Assembly (NCBI RefSeq): GCF_014384745.1
Contig: NZ_JACRSO010000004.1
Location: 186,001 to 250,000, forward strand
Source: Luoshenia tenuis
GTDB taxonomy: Bacteria; Bacillota; Clostridia; Christensenellales; GCA-900066905
DNA: 64,000 bases
Reading direction: 5' to 3'
Part shown: positions 25,719-33,360 of the stretch, piece after piece
Position numbering within the stretch: position 1 is the stretch's first letter
Layout: each line of letters starts with the position of its first letter
Notes under the pieces: generated by a model
Databases searched by the model: none
Told to the model about the DNA's origin: nothing
The model's input: the letters and a program-made list of their open reading frames with translations, nothing else
Position numbers and translations under genes: made by a program

Positions 25719-27251
25719 CTAGCCCCGCGCTTCCCTGCGCCGGGTCAGGTAAAAGGCCACCGCCAGCACCGCGCCCAGCAGCACCACCGATACCCCCAGC
25801 GTGATGAACAGGTTCTCCGTCAGCCCCGCCACCAGGTAGCCGATAAAGCAGATCACCGCCACCAGCGTGGCATACCCCATCTGGGAGGATACGTGGTCGA
25901 TATGGTTGCACCCCGCCCCCGTGGAAGAGAGGATGGTGGTATCCGAAATGGGCGAGCAGTGGTCCCCATACACTGCGCCGGCCAGCGTAGCCGCCAGCGA
26001 GGGGATCAGGTAGGGCGAATTCGTCCCGCAGATGATCACCACAATGGGGATCAGGATGCCAAACGTGCCCCAGGAAGTGCCCATGGCAAAGGCCAAAAAG
26101 CCTGCCACCACGAACACGATCGCCGGCAGCAGCTGCAGGCTGATGTTGCTGCTTTGCACCAGGTTGCCCACAAATTCACCGGTAGAGAGCAGATCCCGGC
26201 ACATGCCCGAGATGGTCCAGGCCAGGATCAGGATGATAAACGCCGGCACCATGGATTTGACCCCCTGGGTGATGCCCGCCATAAAGTCCCGGAAGGAGAG
26301 TACCCTGCGGGGCACGAACAGCAAAAACGCCACCACCAGCGCCGCAAAGCCGCCCAGCGTCAGCCCGGCCGAGGCGTCCGTGTTGGCAAAGGCCTCGGCG
26401 ATATCCGCCGCGCCGCCGGTGAACAGCCCGCCTACGTACAGCATCCCCAGGATGGAGAAGACGATCAGCGCCACGATGGGGATCACCAGGTCAAACACCC
26501 GCCCCTTATCGGAGATCTTGGTGCCGTCAAACTCCTCGGTGGATTCGATGGCCCCCTCCTGGGCGTCCAGGTCCCCCTGCTCTTGCGCCTTTCGCTCAAA
26601 GCGGCGCATGGCGCCAAAGTCCATCTTGGTAAAGACCAGCACCAAGATCATCAGGATCGTCAAAATCGCGTACAGGTTGTAGGGGATGGTCTGCACAAAG
26701 GTGCCCAGCCCATCTTCAATGCCCGCATCGGTCATAAAGCCGGCCACGGCCGCCGCCCAGCTGGATACCGGGGCGATGATGCAGATCGGTGCCGCGGTGG
26801 AGTCGATCAAGTAAGCCAGCTTGGCCCGGGAGATGCGGTGCTTGTCCGTCACCGGCCGCATCACCGTGCCCACGGTCAGGCAGTTGAAATAGTCGTCAAT
26901 AAAGATCAGCGCGCCCAAAGCGCTGGTGGCCAGCTGCGCGCCCGTGCGGCTCTTGAGCTTGGTCACCGCCCACTGGCCGTACGCCCGGGAACCCCCAGCC
27001 TTGGTGACTACCACCACCAGCGCGCCCAGCAGTGCCAAAAACAGCAGAATAAAGCTGTTGCCTCCCATTTTTTCGGCCATCACGTTAAAGGTCACGTCCA
27101 CCGCGCCCACCACGTTAAAGCCCGTATAGATCAGCCCACCCGCCAGAATGCCGATGATCAGCGAGCTGATCACCTCCTTGGTCAGCAGCGCCAGCACGAT
27201 GGCGATGATGGGCGGCAGGATGGATAACCATCCGCAGTCGATTGCCTCCAT
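25719..27251 (-). CDS. Na+/H+ antiporter NhaC family protein
   Basis: 510 residues with about twelve hydrophobic segments. Family landmarks are GALIFIDDYFNCLTVGTVMRPVTD in the first half, IAPVSSWAAAVAGF, and MGTSWGTFGILIPI. These are followed by the signature GDHCSPISDTTILSSTGAGCNHIDHVSSQ (about 430-458). An acidic cytoplasmic loop (QEQGDLDAQEGAIESTEEFDG) lies mid-protein. NhaC-type carriers exchange Na+ for H+, but many members of this family move amino acids or organic acids, so the substrate is open. Start choice: ATG at 27251 with GAGGGGG nine bases upstream; an ATG 24 bases upstream lacks a ribosome binding site. The gene is monocistronic. Confidence 0.9.
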   Translation of the reverse strand: MEAIDCGWLSILPPIIAIVLALLTKEVISSLIIGILAGGLIYTGFNVVGAVDVTFNVMAEKMGGNSFILLFLALLGALVVVVTKAGGSRAYGQWAVTKLKSRTGAQLATSALGALIFIDDYFNCLTVGTVMRPVTDKHRISRAKLAYLIDSTAAPICIIAPVSSWAAAVAGFMTDAGIEDGLGTFVQTIPYNLYAILTILMILVLVFTKMDFGAMRRFERKAQEQGDLDAQEGAIESTEEFDGTKISDKGRVFDLVIPIVALIVFSILGMLYVGGLFTGGAADIAEAFANTDASAGLTLGGFAALVVAFLLFVPRRVLSFRDFMAGITQGVKSMVPAFIILILAWTISGMCRDLLSTGEFVGNLVQSSNISLQLLPAIVFVVAGFLAFAMGTSWGTFGILIPIVVIICGTNSPYLIPSLAATLAGAVYGDHCSPISDTTILSSTGAGCNHIDHVSSQMGYATLVAVICFIGYLVAGLTENLFITLGVSVVLLGAVLAVAFYLTRRREARG

Positions 27252-27444
27252 TGCATAATCCCCCTCTTTTTTCATTTGCGTTCAAAACCGCCCGGCGCTC
27301 CCACCCGCCCGGGAGGTTTTGGAACAGACTTGTAAAACTACCCCTAGCATACCATGGGGCGGGGGCGGCTTCAAGGTTTTCCGTCCTATTTTTCGCCACA
27401 TTTCGCCATAATTCTTTTCCTGTCCGTCGGAATGTGCACAGCAG

Positions 27445-27473
27445 TTACGCGCCCGCGCCGGTTCCGGTATAAT
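27445..27473 (+). promoter_or_regulatory. Putative promoter of the 27.6-kb lipoprotein gene
   Basis: TTACGC (27445-27450), 17-bp spacer, TATAAT (27468-27473). The -35 is weak. The 305-base gap it lies in holds nothing else recognisable. Confidence 0.5.
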
Positions 27474-27556
27474 TTAGGGGTGCGGTGCGATCCTGCGGGA
27501 TAGCGGGCGGCGCGATCCGCCTTTGCCGCGGTACGATATGAGAGGGGATGACCAAA

Positions 27557-28018
27557 ATGAAAAAGGCGCTTTTATCGTTGATCTTTCTAACCTGCCTTGC
27601 GGCCCTTGCATTAACGGGCTGCGCCAACTTTTCTACCTATGTGTGCTATACTTATCAGCTGGATAACGGCGACGCGGTCGAGGTGGAGCTGGATACCACC
27701 GATGGCTATACCTTTTCGCCCGATCTGCCGTTTTTTGTCAAGAAGGACGGCCATGTGCTCAGCCGCGGCGCCATCATTACCGCCGATGAATACGACGCAT
27801 ACCTGCAGGCAGTGCAGGCCGACCCCACCGCCACCATACTGGATAGCGGCAAGGGCGATGGCATCCGCTATACCTTTTACGCCTATGGCGAGGCCGAGTT
27901 TGACCACCTGATCCTGATCTCCGGCTCCGAAACCGGCATTCTGCTGGCCAATCCAAACTCCCAGGAGGAGGCGCAGGCCTGTTTTGAGCGGCTGACGTTC
28001 CGGCCGGCGCAGCCGTAA
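27557..28018 (+). CDS. Small lipoprotein of unknown function
   Basis: 153 residues. The signal peptide MKKALLSLIFLTCLAALALTGCA ends in the lipobox LTGC, so the mature part (about 130 residues) is tethered outside the cell membrane. It contains a DGYTF...DLPFFVKKDGHVLSRG stretch, a region EYDAYLQAVQADPTATILDSG and a C-terminal ETGILLANPNSQEEAQACFERLTF. The family is not recognised. Start choice: ATG at 27557 has GAGGGG nine bases upstream; the ATG nine bases earlier overlaps that site. A strong terminator follows, so it is transcribed alone. Confidence 0.75.
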   Translation: MKKALLSLIFLTCLAALALTGCANFSTYVCYTYQLDNGDAVEVELDTTDGYTFSPDLPFFVKKDGHVLSRGAIITADEYDAYLQAVQADPTATILDSGKGDGIRYTFYAYGEAEFDHLILISGSETGILLANPNSQEEAQACFERLTFRPAQP

Positions 28019-28047
28019 ACCCCACTTCGCCGTTCCTTTTTAAAAGC

Positions 28048-28085
28048 AAGACCGCGATCCGGATGGCCGGATCGCGGTCTTTTTC
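28048..28085 (+). terminator. Terminator of the 27.6-kb lipoprotein gene
   Basis: AAGACCGCGATCCGG / CCGGATCGCGGTCTT, four-base loop, then five T. Confidence 0.92.
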
Positions 28086-28129
28086 GCTTTTCCCCCTAAG
28101 CCGGTGATCAGCGTCAGAATCTCCTTGGC

Positions 28130-28903
28130 ATTTCAACCCGCGCTCCCCTTGCGGGGAGCGACAAATGCCGGGCCGTCCTGAAACAGCTCGCAGGTAGTAT
28201 TTCAACCCACGCCCCCATGTGGGGAGCGGCAGACAGGATTCGCGAAAAAATCACAATCCATTGCGTTACAATCCACGCCCCCCATATGGGGCGACCGAGG
28301 GGCGGTTTTCCAGGTCTACGACCCCAACGGCATTTCAACCCACGCTCCCATGTGGGGAACAACCGGTAGGCGGGGACATATCCTTAAAGCCCTGCCCGTT
28401 TCAATCCACGCTCCCCTTGCGGGGAGCGACAGTCCGACGTGCAGGGCTGGGCGGACATGATGGACATTTCAACCCACGCTCCCCTCACGGGGAGCGACTC
28501 TCCTTGTCGATCCACGCGGAACGCTGGCGAGCGTTTCAACCCACGCCCCCCTTGCGGGGAGCGACTCCATGGTATCCACGTTGAACATGCGGCCACGGTC
28601 ATTTCAACCCACGCTCCCCTTGCGGGGAGCGACGGAGCAGGTACGGGACTAAGGAGGGCTAGATGAGTATTTCAACCCACGCTCCCCTTGCGGGGAGCGA
28701 CCCAGCTCATGGTGAGACCATGCACATCGCAACCATTTCAACCCACGCTCCCCTTGCGGGGAGCGACCGTTCACGTCAAGCGGCACAACGCTTTTTATAG
28801 GGATTTCAACCCACGCTCCCCTTGCGGGGAGCGACCGGCGCAGCCCATGTACATCATCGTCAAAGCAGATATTTCAACCCACGCTCCCCTTGCGGGGAGC
28901 GAC
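28130..28903 (-). CRISPR. CRISPR array, 12 repeats and 11 spacers, type I-C-like repeat, no cas genes
   Basis: Repeats of 33 bp start at 28130, 28199, 28265, 28332, 28398, 28466, 28533, 28601, 28669, 28735, 28803 and 28871. Spacers are 36, 34, 36, 34, 35, 34, 35, 35, 33, 35 and 35 bp and all differ. Read on the minus strand the repeat starts GTCGCTCCCC, has a GCTCCCC/GGGGAGC hairpin and ends GTGGGTTGAAAT, the form of type I-C repeats (GTCGC...GTGGATTGAAAC). Repeats at the high-coordinate end are identical, while those at 28199, 28265 and 28332 are shortened and mutated. Trailer decay therefore puts the leader beyond 28903 and transcription on the minus strand. No cas gene is within the window, so any interference machinery must be encoded elsewhere or is lost. 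Confidence 0.96.
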
Positions 28904-29406
28904 TGCAACAGCTTGTGTTTCGCCGCCGCTCATCTACAATATAGCCTTTTTTCGGGGAGTGCGCAACCATAAAAAGTGGTCTCCGCCTATAAATCATATG
29001 GCAAATGCGGTGCGAAACCGCCGGGAAAAGTCTGTGTGCTTGCAGTTCGCACCCCAAGGGCCTACAGCGGGCCGCAAAACACTGCGCGGCGTTCTCTTAA
29101 ATACAAAAGGCTTGCGCCTGCGGCCCGTGCGCCGCGGGCGGCCGCCTCGCTGGCGTAATCAGCACGTTTCATGCGCGTCCCCATCCTCATCTTTCGTCCC
29201 ATTTATGGAAATGGAAGTGCTGGGGCATATCAACCTATTGATGTTATGGAAAAGCCGTTGCCAAACGATACATCGTTCACAGCGGCACAAGATCTTGCCC
29301 TATGGCTATTGGCCTGCGGGCATAAAAACTGCCGCAATCTGCACAAGCAAATTGCAGCAGCCCGCGCTTAAAGAACTTTACGAATTGGATGCCTGCTTTT
29401 GGGTAT
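28904..29406. other. Presumed CRISPR leader side; no supported gene
   Basis: The first 60-80 bases next to the newest repeat are A+T-richer (CTACAATATAGCC) and may be the leader. A 66-codon frame (29171-29371, plus strand) and a longer overlapping frame that runs into the array have no ribosome binding site or recognisable motif. I call neither a gene. Confidence 0.5.
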
Positions 29407-29442
29407 AAAAAAGTTCGCAAACCACATAAGCAGTTTGCGAAC
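29407..29442 (-). terminator. Terminator of tRNA-Thr
   Basis: GTTCGCAAAC / GTTTGCGAAC, a perfect 10-bp stem, followed on the minus strand by six T. Confidence 0.9.
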
Positions 29443-29463
29443 CTGGGTGCAGCTTCACGCTGC

Positions 29464-29539
29464 TGGAGCCAATGAGCGGACTCGAACCGCTGACCTGCTG
29501 ATTACGAATCAGCTGCTCTACCAACTGAGCCACATTGGC
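29464..29539 (-). tRNA. tRNA-Thr (CGT)
   Basis: 76 nt including an encoded CCA. The acceptor stem GCCAATG pairs with CATTGGC. Other features are the D-arm GGCTCAGTTGGTAGAGC, the anticodon arm GCTGA-TTCGTAA-TCAGC with anticodon CGT, and the T-arm GGTTCGAGTCC. It has its own terminator. Confidence 0.95.
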
Positions 29540-29749
29540 ACGCCAATCCGCCTCCATCAAGGCCGATTGCAAAGGCTATTATAGCATAAGCGCCGGGTGT
29601 TGTCCAGAGGGTTTGCGCGGATTTTTGTACATGGCCGCACATACAAAACCCGCCCGCATCCGGGAGGGCATCCATCGCCTTTCCCATTCGTTCCCCTTCG
29701 CGCTCTTTCTGCTGCTTTACCAACTCCCCGCATCACCCATTCATCTTCG

Positions 29750-30050
29750 CAGCGCATCCCTTGATCCCTCGCCGGAAAAGCCGCTTGCCTTGCTTACCGT
29801 CTTTCCGCTCGCGCCCTCATCGCTCTTTTTCCGCCGCCCGCTTTTATACCGCTTTATCCCTTCCCCGCATCACCGCCCTGCGCCCCAGCATTCGTCCCCG
29901 CAGCGCAGCCCTTGATCCCTCGCTGGGAAAGCCGCTTGCCTTGCTCGCTGCCTTTCCGCCCGCGCCCCCACCACCGTCCTTTTGTTTCCCCCGTTCGCCC
30001 TTATACCGCTTTATCCTCGCCCTTCATCATCGTCCTTCGCTCCGGTGCTT
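29750..30050. repeat. 151-bp tandem repeat overlapping the 3' end of a MATE gene
   Basis: TTGATCCCTCGC recurs at 29761 and 29912 (period 151), with GGAAAAGCCGCTTGCCTTGC / GGAAAGCCGCTTGCCTTGC and TATACCGCTTTATCC in both. The second copy runs into the last codons of the MATE gene that ends at 30011, whose C-terminal tail may therefore be repeat-derived. Confidence 0.75.
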
Positions 30051-31414
30051 TTCCGCTGCGTCACGCTCTGCCGCTTGATCCCCTCCCGCCGCAGCACGCG
30101 CCCCAGCGCCAGCGTCAGCAACAGGGCCGCGCCCAGCCAGCCCACGCCGTCGGCCAGGTACACGCCCCAGCGCCCCAGAAAGGCGGGCAGCGTCAGCACC
30201 GCCCCCACCCGCAGCGCCAGCTCCAACAGGCCCGCGCCCATGGGCCAGAGCGCGTCCCCCATCCCCTGCAGCGCCGCGCGGTGGATGTAAAGCAGGTAGA
30301 GCGCCGGCAGAAACAGCGCCATTCCCAGCATCGCCCCATAACCTACCGATACCACGGCCGCCACCTCCCCGGCCTCTCCGGCTACCAGCAGGGCGAGCAG
30401 TCCCCGCCCGCTCCCCGCCATCAGCAAAGCGATGCCCACCGCCCCGCCCAGCGCCATGCGCCGGCCCACGCGGATGCCCTGGCGCACCCGGTCCCCGCGC
30501 CCGGCGCCGTGGTTCTGCCCCACATACACCGCCACCGCGCCGTCCAGCCCGGCGCCTACCACCTCCATCAGCGCAAAATACCGCCACGCGGCCGCCACAC
30601 CCGCCACGGTCACCGCGCCGAAGCCGTTGATCACCCGCTGGTAGATCAGCCCGCCAACGGCCATCAACCCATCCCGCAGGGCCATAGGCCCGCCCAAGGC
30701 GAAGAGCTGCCGCGCCACCGCCCCGTCCATCCGCAGGTCCTCCCGCCCCAGGCGCACCTGCGCAAACCCCCGCAGACGCCACAGGCAAAACAGCAGCGAA
30801 AAGCCCTGGGCCAGCACCGTGCCCAGCGCCACCCCCGCTACGCCCATGCCCAAATAGGCCACCGCCGCATAATCCAGGGCGATGTTGAGCAGGCTGGACA
30901 GGATGCCCGCGTACACTGGGCTTTTGCTGTCCCCCAGAGCCCGCAGCACCGCCGCGGCAAAATTATAGCCCATCAGCAGCGGCGTGCCCCCAAAGAGCAC
31001 GTATAGGTAAAGCTGCGCATCCCCCAGCAGCTCCGCAGGGGTGTCCATAGCCGGCAGCGCCAGTACGGCCAGCGCCATGCCCAGCGCCGTCAGCGCCACG
31101 CTTACGCCCAGCGCGCAGCCCGCCCCTACGCCCACGCTCCTGCGCAGGCCCGCCGCGTCCTCCGCGCCAAACCGCTGGGCGAACACCGTGCCAAAGCCCT
31201 GGGTCAGCCCCAGGATCGCGCTGGTCACCAGCCAGCTCAAAAACCCGGCCGCGCCCACCGCCGCAAACGCGTCGATGGAGATCAGCCGGCCTACGATGGC
31301 GCTGTCGGCCATGTTATAGATCTGCTGGAACACATGCCCCAGCATCAGCGGCAGGGCAAAGCCAGCCAGCAGCCGCGCAGGGCTGCCCCGGGTCATATCC
31401 CGCGCCTTGGCCAT
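30011..31414 (-). CDS. MATE family efflux transporter
   Basis: 467 residues, twelve predicted segments. The N-terminus DMTRGSPARLLAGFALPLMLGHVFQQIYNMADSAIVGR is the MATE hallmark. AAVLRALGDSKSPVYAGILSSLLNIALDY (first half) and ALQGMGDALWPMGAGLLELALRVGAVLTLP (second half) are the matching repeat motifs. GGGAGG stands eight bases before the ATG. The last about 30 residues are basic and hydrophilic (RREGIKRQSVTQRKSTGAKDDDEG) and partly lie in a tandem repeat, so the natural C-terminus may once have been shorter. The drug or metabolite exported is unknown. Confidence 0.93.
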   Translation of the reverse strand: MAKARDMTRGSPARLLAGFALPLMLGHVFQQIYNMADSAIVGRLISIDAFAAVGAAGFLSWLVTSAILGLTQGFGTVFAQRFGAEDAAGLRRSVGVGAGCALGVSVALTALGMALAVLALPAMDTPAELLGDAQLYLYVLFGGTPLLMGYNFAAAVLRALGDSKSPVYAGILSSLLNIALDYAAVAYLGMGVAGVALGTVLAQGFSLLFCLWRLRGFAQVRLGREDLRMDGAVARQLFALGGPMALRDGLMAVGGLIYQRVINGFGAVTVAGVAAAWRYFALMEVVGAGLDGAVAVYVGQNHGAGRGDRVRQGIRVGRRMALGGAVGIALLMAGSGRGLLALLVAGEAGEVAAVVSVGYGAMLGMALFLPALYLLYIHRAALQGMGDALWPMGAGLLELALRVGAVLTLPAFLGRWGVYLADGVGWLGAALLLTLALGRVLRREGIKRQSVTQRKSTGAKDDDEGRG

Positions 31415-31591
31415 AAACAGCGCCTCCCTCTTATTCCATTTAAATGCAACGTACTGCCGGGCGCGCCGCCCAGCCTGCTGAAAAGATGATATGCGTCCAT
31501 ATAGAAGCGTTATGTGCCAAAAGATAAGCCTCGCCTGGCGATATTGAGCCGTTTTTTAAAGTTTACCATCTTGCCGCGGCCGCCCACAAGC

Positions 31592-31626
31592 AAAAAGCGC
31601 CGGAGGATGGCCCCCCAGCGCCTTTT
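31592..31626 (-). terminator. Terminator of the holin-containing mini-operon
   Basis: Minus strand GCGC-N2-GGGGG / CCTCC-GGCGC stem followed by TTTTT. Confidence 0.7.
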
Positions 31627-31650
31627 CGCCCTTTTGCACAAAAACCGCGG

Positions 31651-31926
31651 CTATTCCTTGTCGCTTTTTACAATCTGTTTGATCGTCTGGTCAAGCCCTA
31701 CTGCCGTCCATCCGGCAAAGCCGCCCATCATCAGGTAATAGGGCCAGCCCTGCCCACCCAGGGCAAAGGGCCCGTAGCACAGCCCCAGCGCCATCCCGCA
31801 GATCAGCAGCGCCAGCGGGATGCCCCAGTCCGGGAACCGGGGCAGCTTTTTCAGCGCCGCCCCCAGCCCGTATAAAAATGCGGCGATCAGCGCGAACTCC
31901 GGCGCCAGCATTTGCGTTAGATCCAT
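31651..31926 (-). CDS. Holin-like small membrane protein
   Basis: 91 residues with three hydrophobic segments: EFALIAAFLYGLGAALKKL, WGIPLALLICGMALGLCYGPFAL and YYLMMGGFAGWTAVGLDQTIKQI. The size, the GLGAALKKLP-x2-P-x-W loop and the WTAVGLxxxIKQIV end match phage holins of the clostridial prophage type (Phage_holin_5_2-like). These form pores that release endolysin. No endolysin gene is adjacent. AAAGGAG is placed seven bases before the ATG and lies inside the end of the preceding gene. Third and last gene of a LexA-like-regulated mini-operon, so it is probably phage-derived. Confidence 0.7.
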   Translation of the reverse strand: MDLTQMLAPEFALIAAFLYGLGAALKKLPRFPDWGIPLALLICGMALGLCYGPFALGGQGWPYYLMMGGFAGWTAVGLDQTIKQIVKSDKE

Positions 31927-31930
31927 CTTT

Positions 31931-32101
31931 CTACTCCTTTCCCTTTCTCTGTTTGCGCTCTTTGCGCGCGATACATTCCAGCGCCCGGCGGATATTACGC
32001 ATCTCCCGCAGGTATTTTGCCTGGCGCACCGCGTCCGCCGCGGCCAGCGCCGCCACCAGCAGGGCTAGCGCCCCCAGCATCGCCTCCAAAACGCCGTTCA
32101 T
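31931..32101 (-). CDS. 56-residue membrane peptide
   Basis: MNGVLEAMLGALALLVAALAA at the N-terminus is a single hydrophobic helix. The rest is an amphipathic, strongly basic tail (RNIRRALECIARKERKQRKGKE). A strong ribosome binding site (AGGAGGTGG) precedes the ATG. The start codon overlaps the stop of the upstream gene as ATGA, and four bases separate its stop from the holin-like gene, so it is translated as part of the same unit. Size and shape recall small phage membrane or spanin-like proteins, but no family is recognised. Confidence 0.7.
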   Translation of the reverse strand: MNGVLEAMLGALALLVAALAAADAVRQAKYLREMRNIRRALECIARKERKQRKGKE

Positions 32102-32346
32102 ATCCCCGCCACCTCCTGCCTGCGCGCCCGGCGCGCATCGTCAATGGGCTGGCATACCATCTGCCCGCCCGGCGTGCGGCACAGGTAAAACCGCGGATAG
32201 GCCCTGAGCACCTGGGCCGGCGTCTTTTTAAACGTGCCTGAAATGCCAAAAAGCTGGGTAGAGGGGTAATCCACCATCACCCAATCGCCCACGGCGCGCA
32301 GCCGGGCCGCCGCCCCGCGCCCGCCCGGCTTCTCCTCTAACGTCAT
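32098..32346 (-). CDS. 82-residue hypothetical protein, first gene of mini-operon
   Basis: Start choice: ATG at 32346 with GGGGGAAGGAAG upstream; longer versions starting at 32493 would run through the operator-like motifs. The protein has an Arg/Gly-rich head, then DWVMVDYPSTQLFGISGTFKKTPAQVLRAYPRFYLCRTPGGQMVCQPI and a basic tail. No family is recognised. Its stop overlaps the next start (ATGA), so the three genes form a translationally coupled operon. Divergent from the CI/LexA-like repressor gene. Confidence 0.62.
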   Translation of the reverse strand: MTLEEKPGGRGAAARLRAVGDWVMVDYPSTQLFGISGTFKKTPAQVLRAYPRFYLCRTPGGQMVCQPIDDARRARRQEVAGI

Positions 32347-32385
32347 CTTCCTTCCCCCTTTGCTCTTTGCGGAGGCCTTTTGTAC

Positions 32386-32622
32386 ATTTTGTGTACTCGT
32401 AGGTAGCAACACACCGCTTCGCCCCCATACCGTGCACAAAAATGCGCTCTCCGGCCTTATTTCCGCATCCACATCTTCGGCAACCTTCCCCACAGGCCGC
32501 CCTATATACTATTTTGTGGACAATCTTATCCTAGCACTTTTGGGAGATATCGTCAATATTGTGGACTATATTCTGGTAATATTTTAATAATCGTTGATTT
32601 TGTGTACTCCCTTTGGTATACT
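32386..32622. promoter_or_regulatory. Divergent control region with four direct 11-bp operators
   Basis: ATTTTGTGTAC (32386-32396 and 32597-32607), ATTTTGTGGAC (32511-32521) and ATATTGTGGAC (32556-32566) are all in the same orientation. The last three are 45 and 41 bp apart, about four helical turns. The promoter of the repressor gene is TTGATT (32594-32599), 17 bp, TATACT (32617-32622) with an extended TGG. One operator copy lies in its -35/spacer, pointing to autorepression. Confidence 0.72.
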
Positions 32623-32648
32623 GATCTTAATTTGAAGGAGTGATCGCC

Positions 32649-33305
32649 TTGACCCAAAAGAATGCTGACTTTCAGACCCGTTTAAAGGAGGCGCTGGCCG
32701 CCTCCCCCTTAAGCGCCACTGCTCTGGCCGATAAGGTGGGCCTGTCCAAGCAGGCAATCAGCGCCTACACAAGCGGCGTGCGCGAGCCCAAGCGCCCCAC
32801 CCTGCGCGCCCTGGCCGAGGCCCTGGGCGTGGGGGAGGACTGGCTGGCCGGATACGATGCCCCCCGCGCCCGCCCCGTGCCCGATCCCTTTGCCCACATC
32901 GCGGGGCTGGAGCCCATGCCCCAGCTGCGCAGCGTGCCGCTGCTGGGCACCATCGCCTGCGGCACGCCCATCCTGGCCCAGGAGAATATCGAGGATCAGG
33001 TATCCGTCCCCGAGTATATCCATGCGGACTTCGCCCTGCGCTGCAAGGGCGACAGCATGACCGGCGCCCACATTCGGGATGGGGATATCGTCTACATCCA
33101 GGCCCAGCCGGACGTGGAAAACGGCGAGATCGCCGCCGTGCTCATCGGCGAGGAGGCCACCTTAAAGCGGGTGTATAAGAGCAACGGCCAGCTCACCCTC
33201 ATCGCCGAGAACAGCCTGTATCCCCCCATGGTCTACGCCGCCGGCCAGGCCGAAGAGGTACGCATCCTGGGCCGGGCGGTGGCCTTTACCGCGCGGGTGC
33301 GCTAG
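32649..33305 (+). CDS. XRE-S24 (CI/LexA-like) self-cleaving repressor
   Basis: 218 residues. The N-terminal helix-turn-helix is SATALADKVGLSKQAISAYTSG (about residues 22-43). The C-terminal S24 peptidase domain has a cleavage-site region VPLLGTIACGTPI (Cys104-Gly105 in place of the usual Ala-Gly), the nucleophile Ser136 in CKGDSM and the general base Lys173 in ATLKRV. Such repressors are inactivated by RecA-stimulated self-cleavage after DNA damage. Start choice: TTG at 32649, since AAGGAG ends eight bases upstream. Divergent from the three-gene operon with a holin-like protein, which it probably controls. Confidence 0.9.
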   Translation: MTQKNADFQTRLKEALAASPLSATALADKVGLSKQAISAYTSGVREPKRPTLRALAEALGVGEDWLAGYDAPRARPVPDPFAHIAGLEPMPQLRSVPLLGTIACGTPILAQENIEDQVSVPEYIHADFALRCKGDSMTGAHIRDGDIVYIQAQPDVENGEIAAVLIGEEATLKRVYKSNGQLTLIAENSLYPPMVYAAGQAEEVRILGRAVAFTARVR

Positions 33306-33360
33306 GGCATAAAAGGGCCGGGGCAGGCAGCTGCCCGCTCCGGCATAAGTCCAAACGGCT

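Noticed and set aside
25632..27227. 531-codon frame antisense to nhaC
   Set aside because: The product is extremely rich in Gln, His and Arg, as expected from reading Leu/Ala/Ile codons backwards; NhaC motifs are clear on the other strand.
28130..29406. cas genes beside the CRISPR array
   Set aside because: No cas1, cas2, cas3 or cas5-cas8c-cas7-like product was found on either side within the window.
28890..29408. 172-codon frame starting inside the CRISPR array
   Set aside because: Begins within a repeat, lacks a ribosome binding site and has no recognisable motif.
29912..31006. 364-codon frame antisense to the second MATE gene
   Set aside because: Low-complexity Pro/His/Gln/Arg product and no start signals; the MATE gene is intact.
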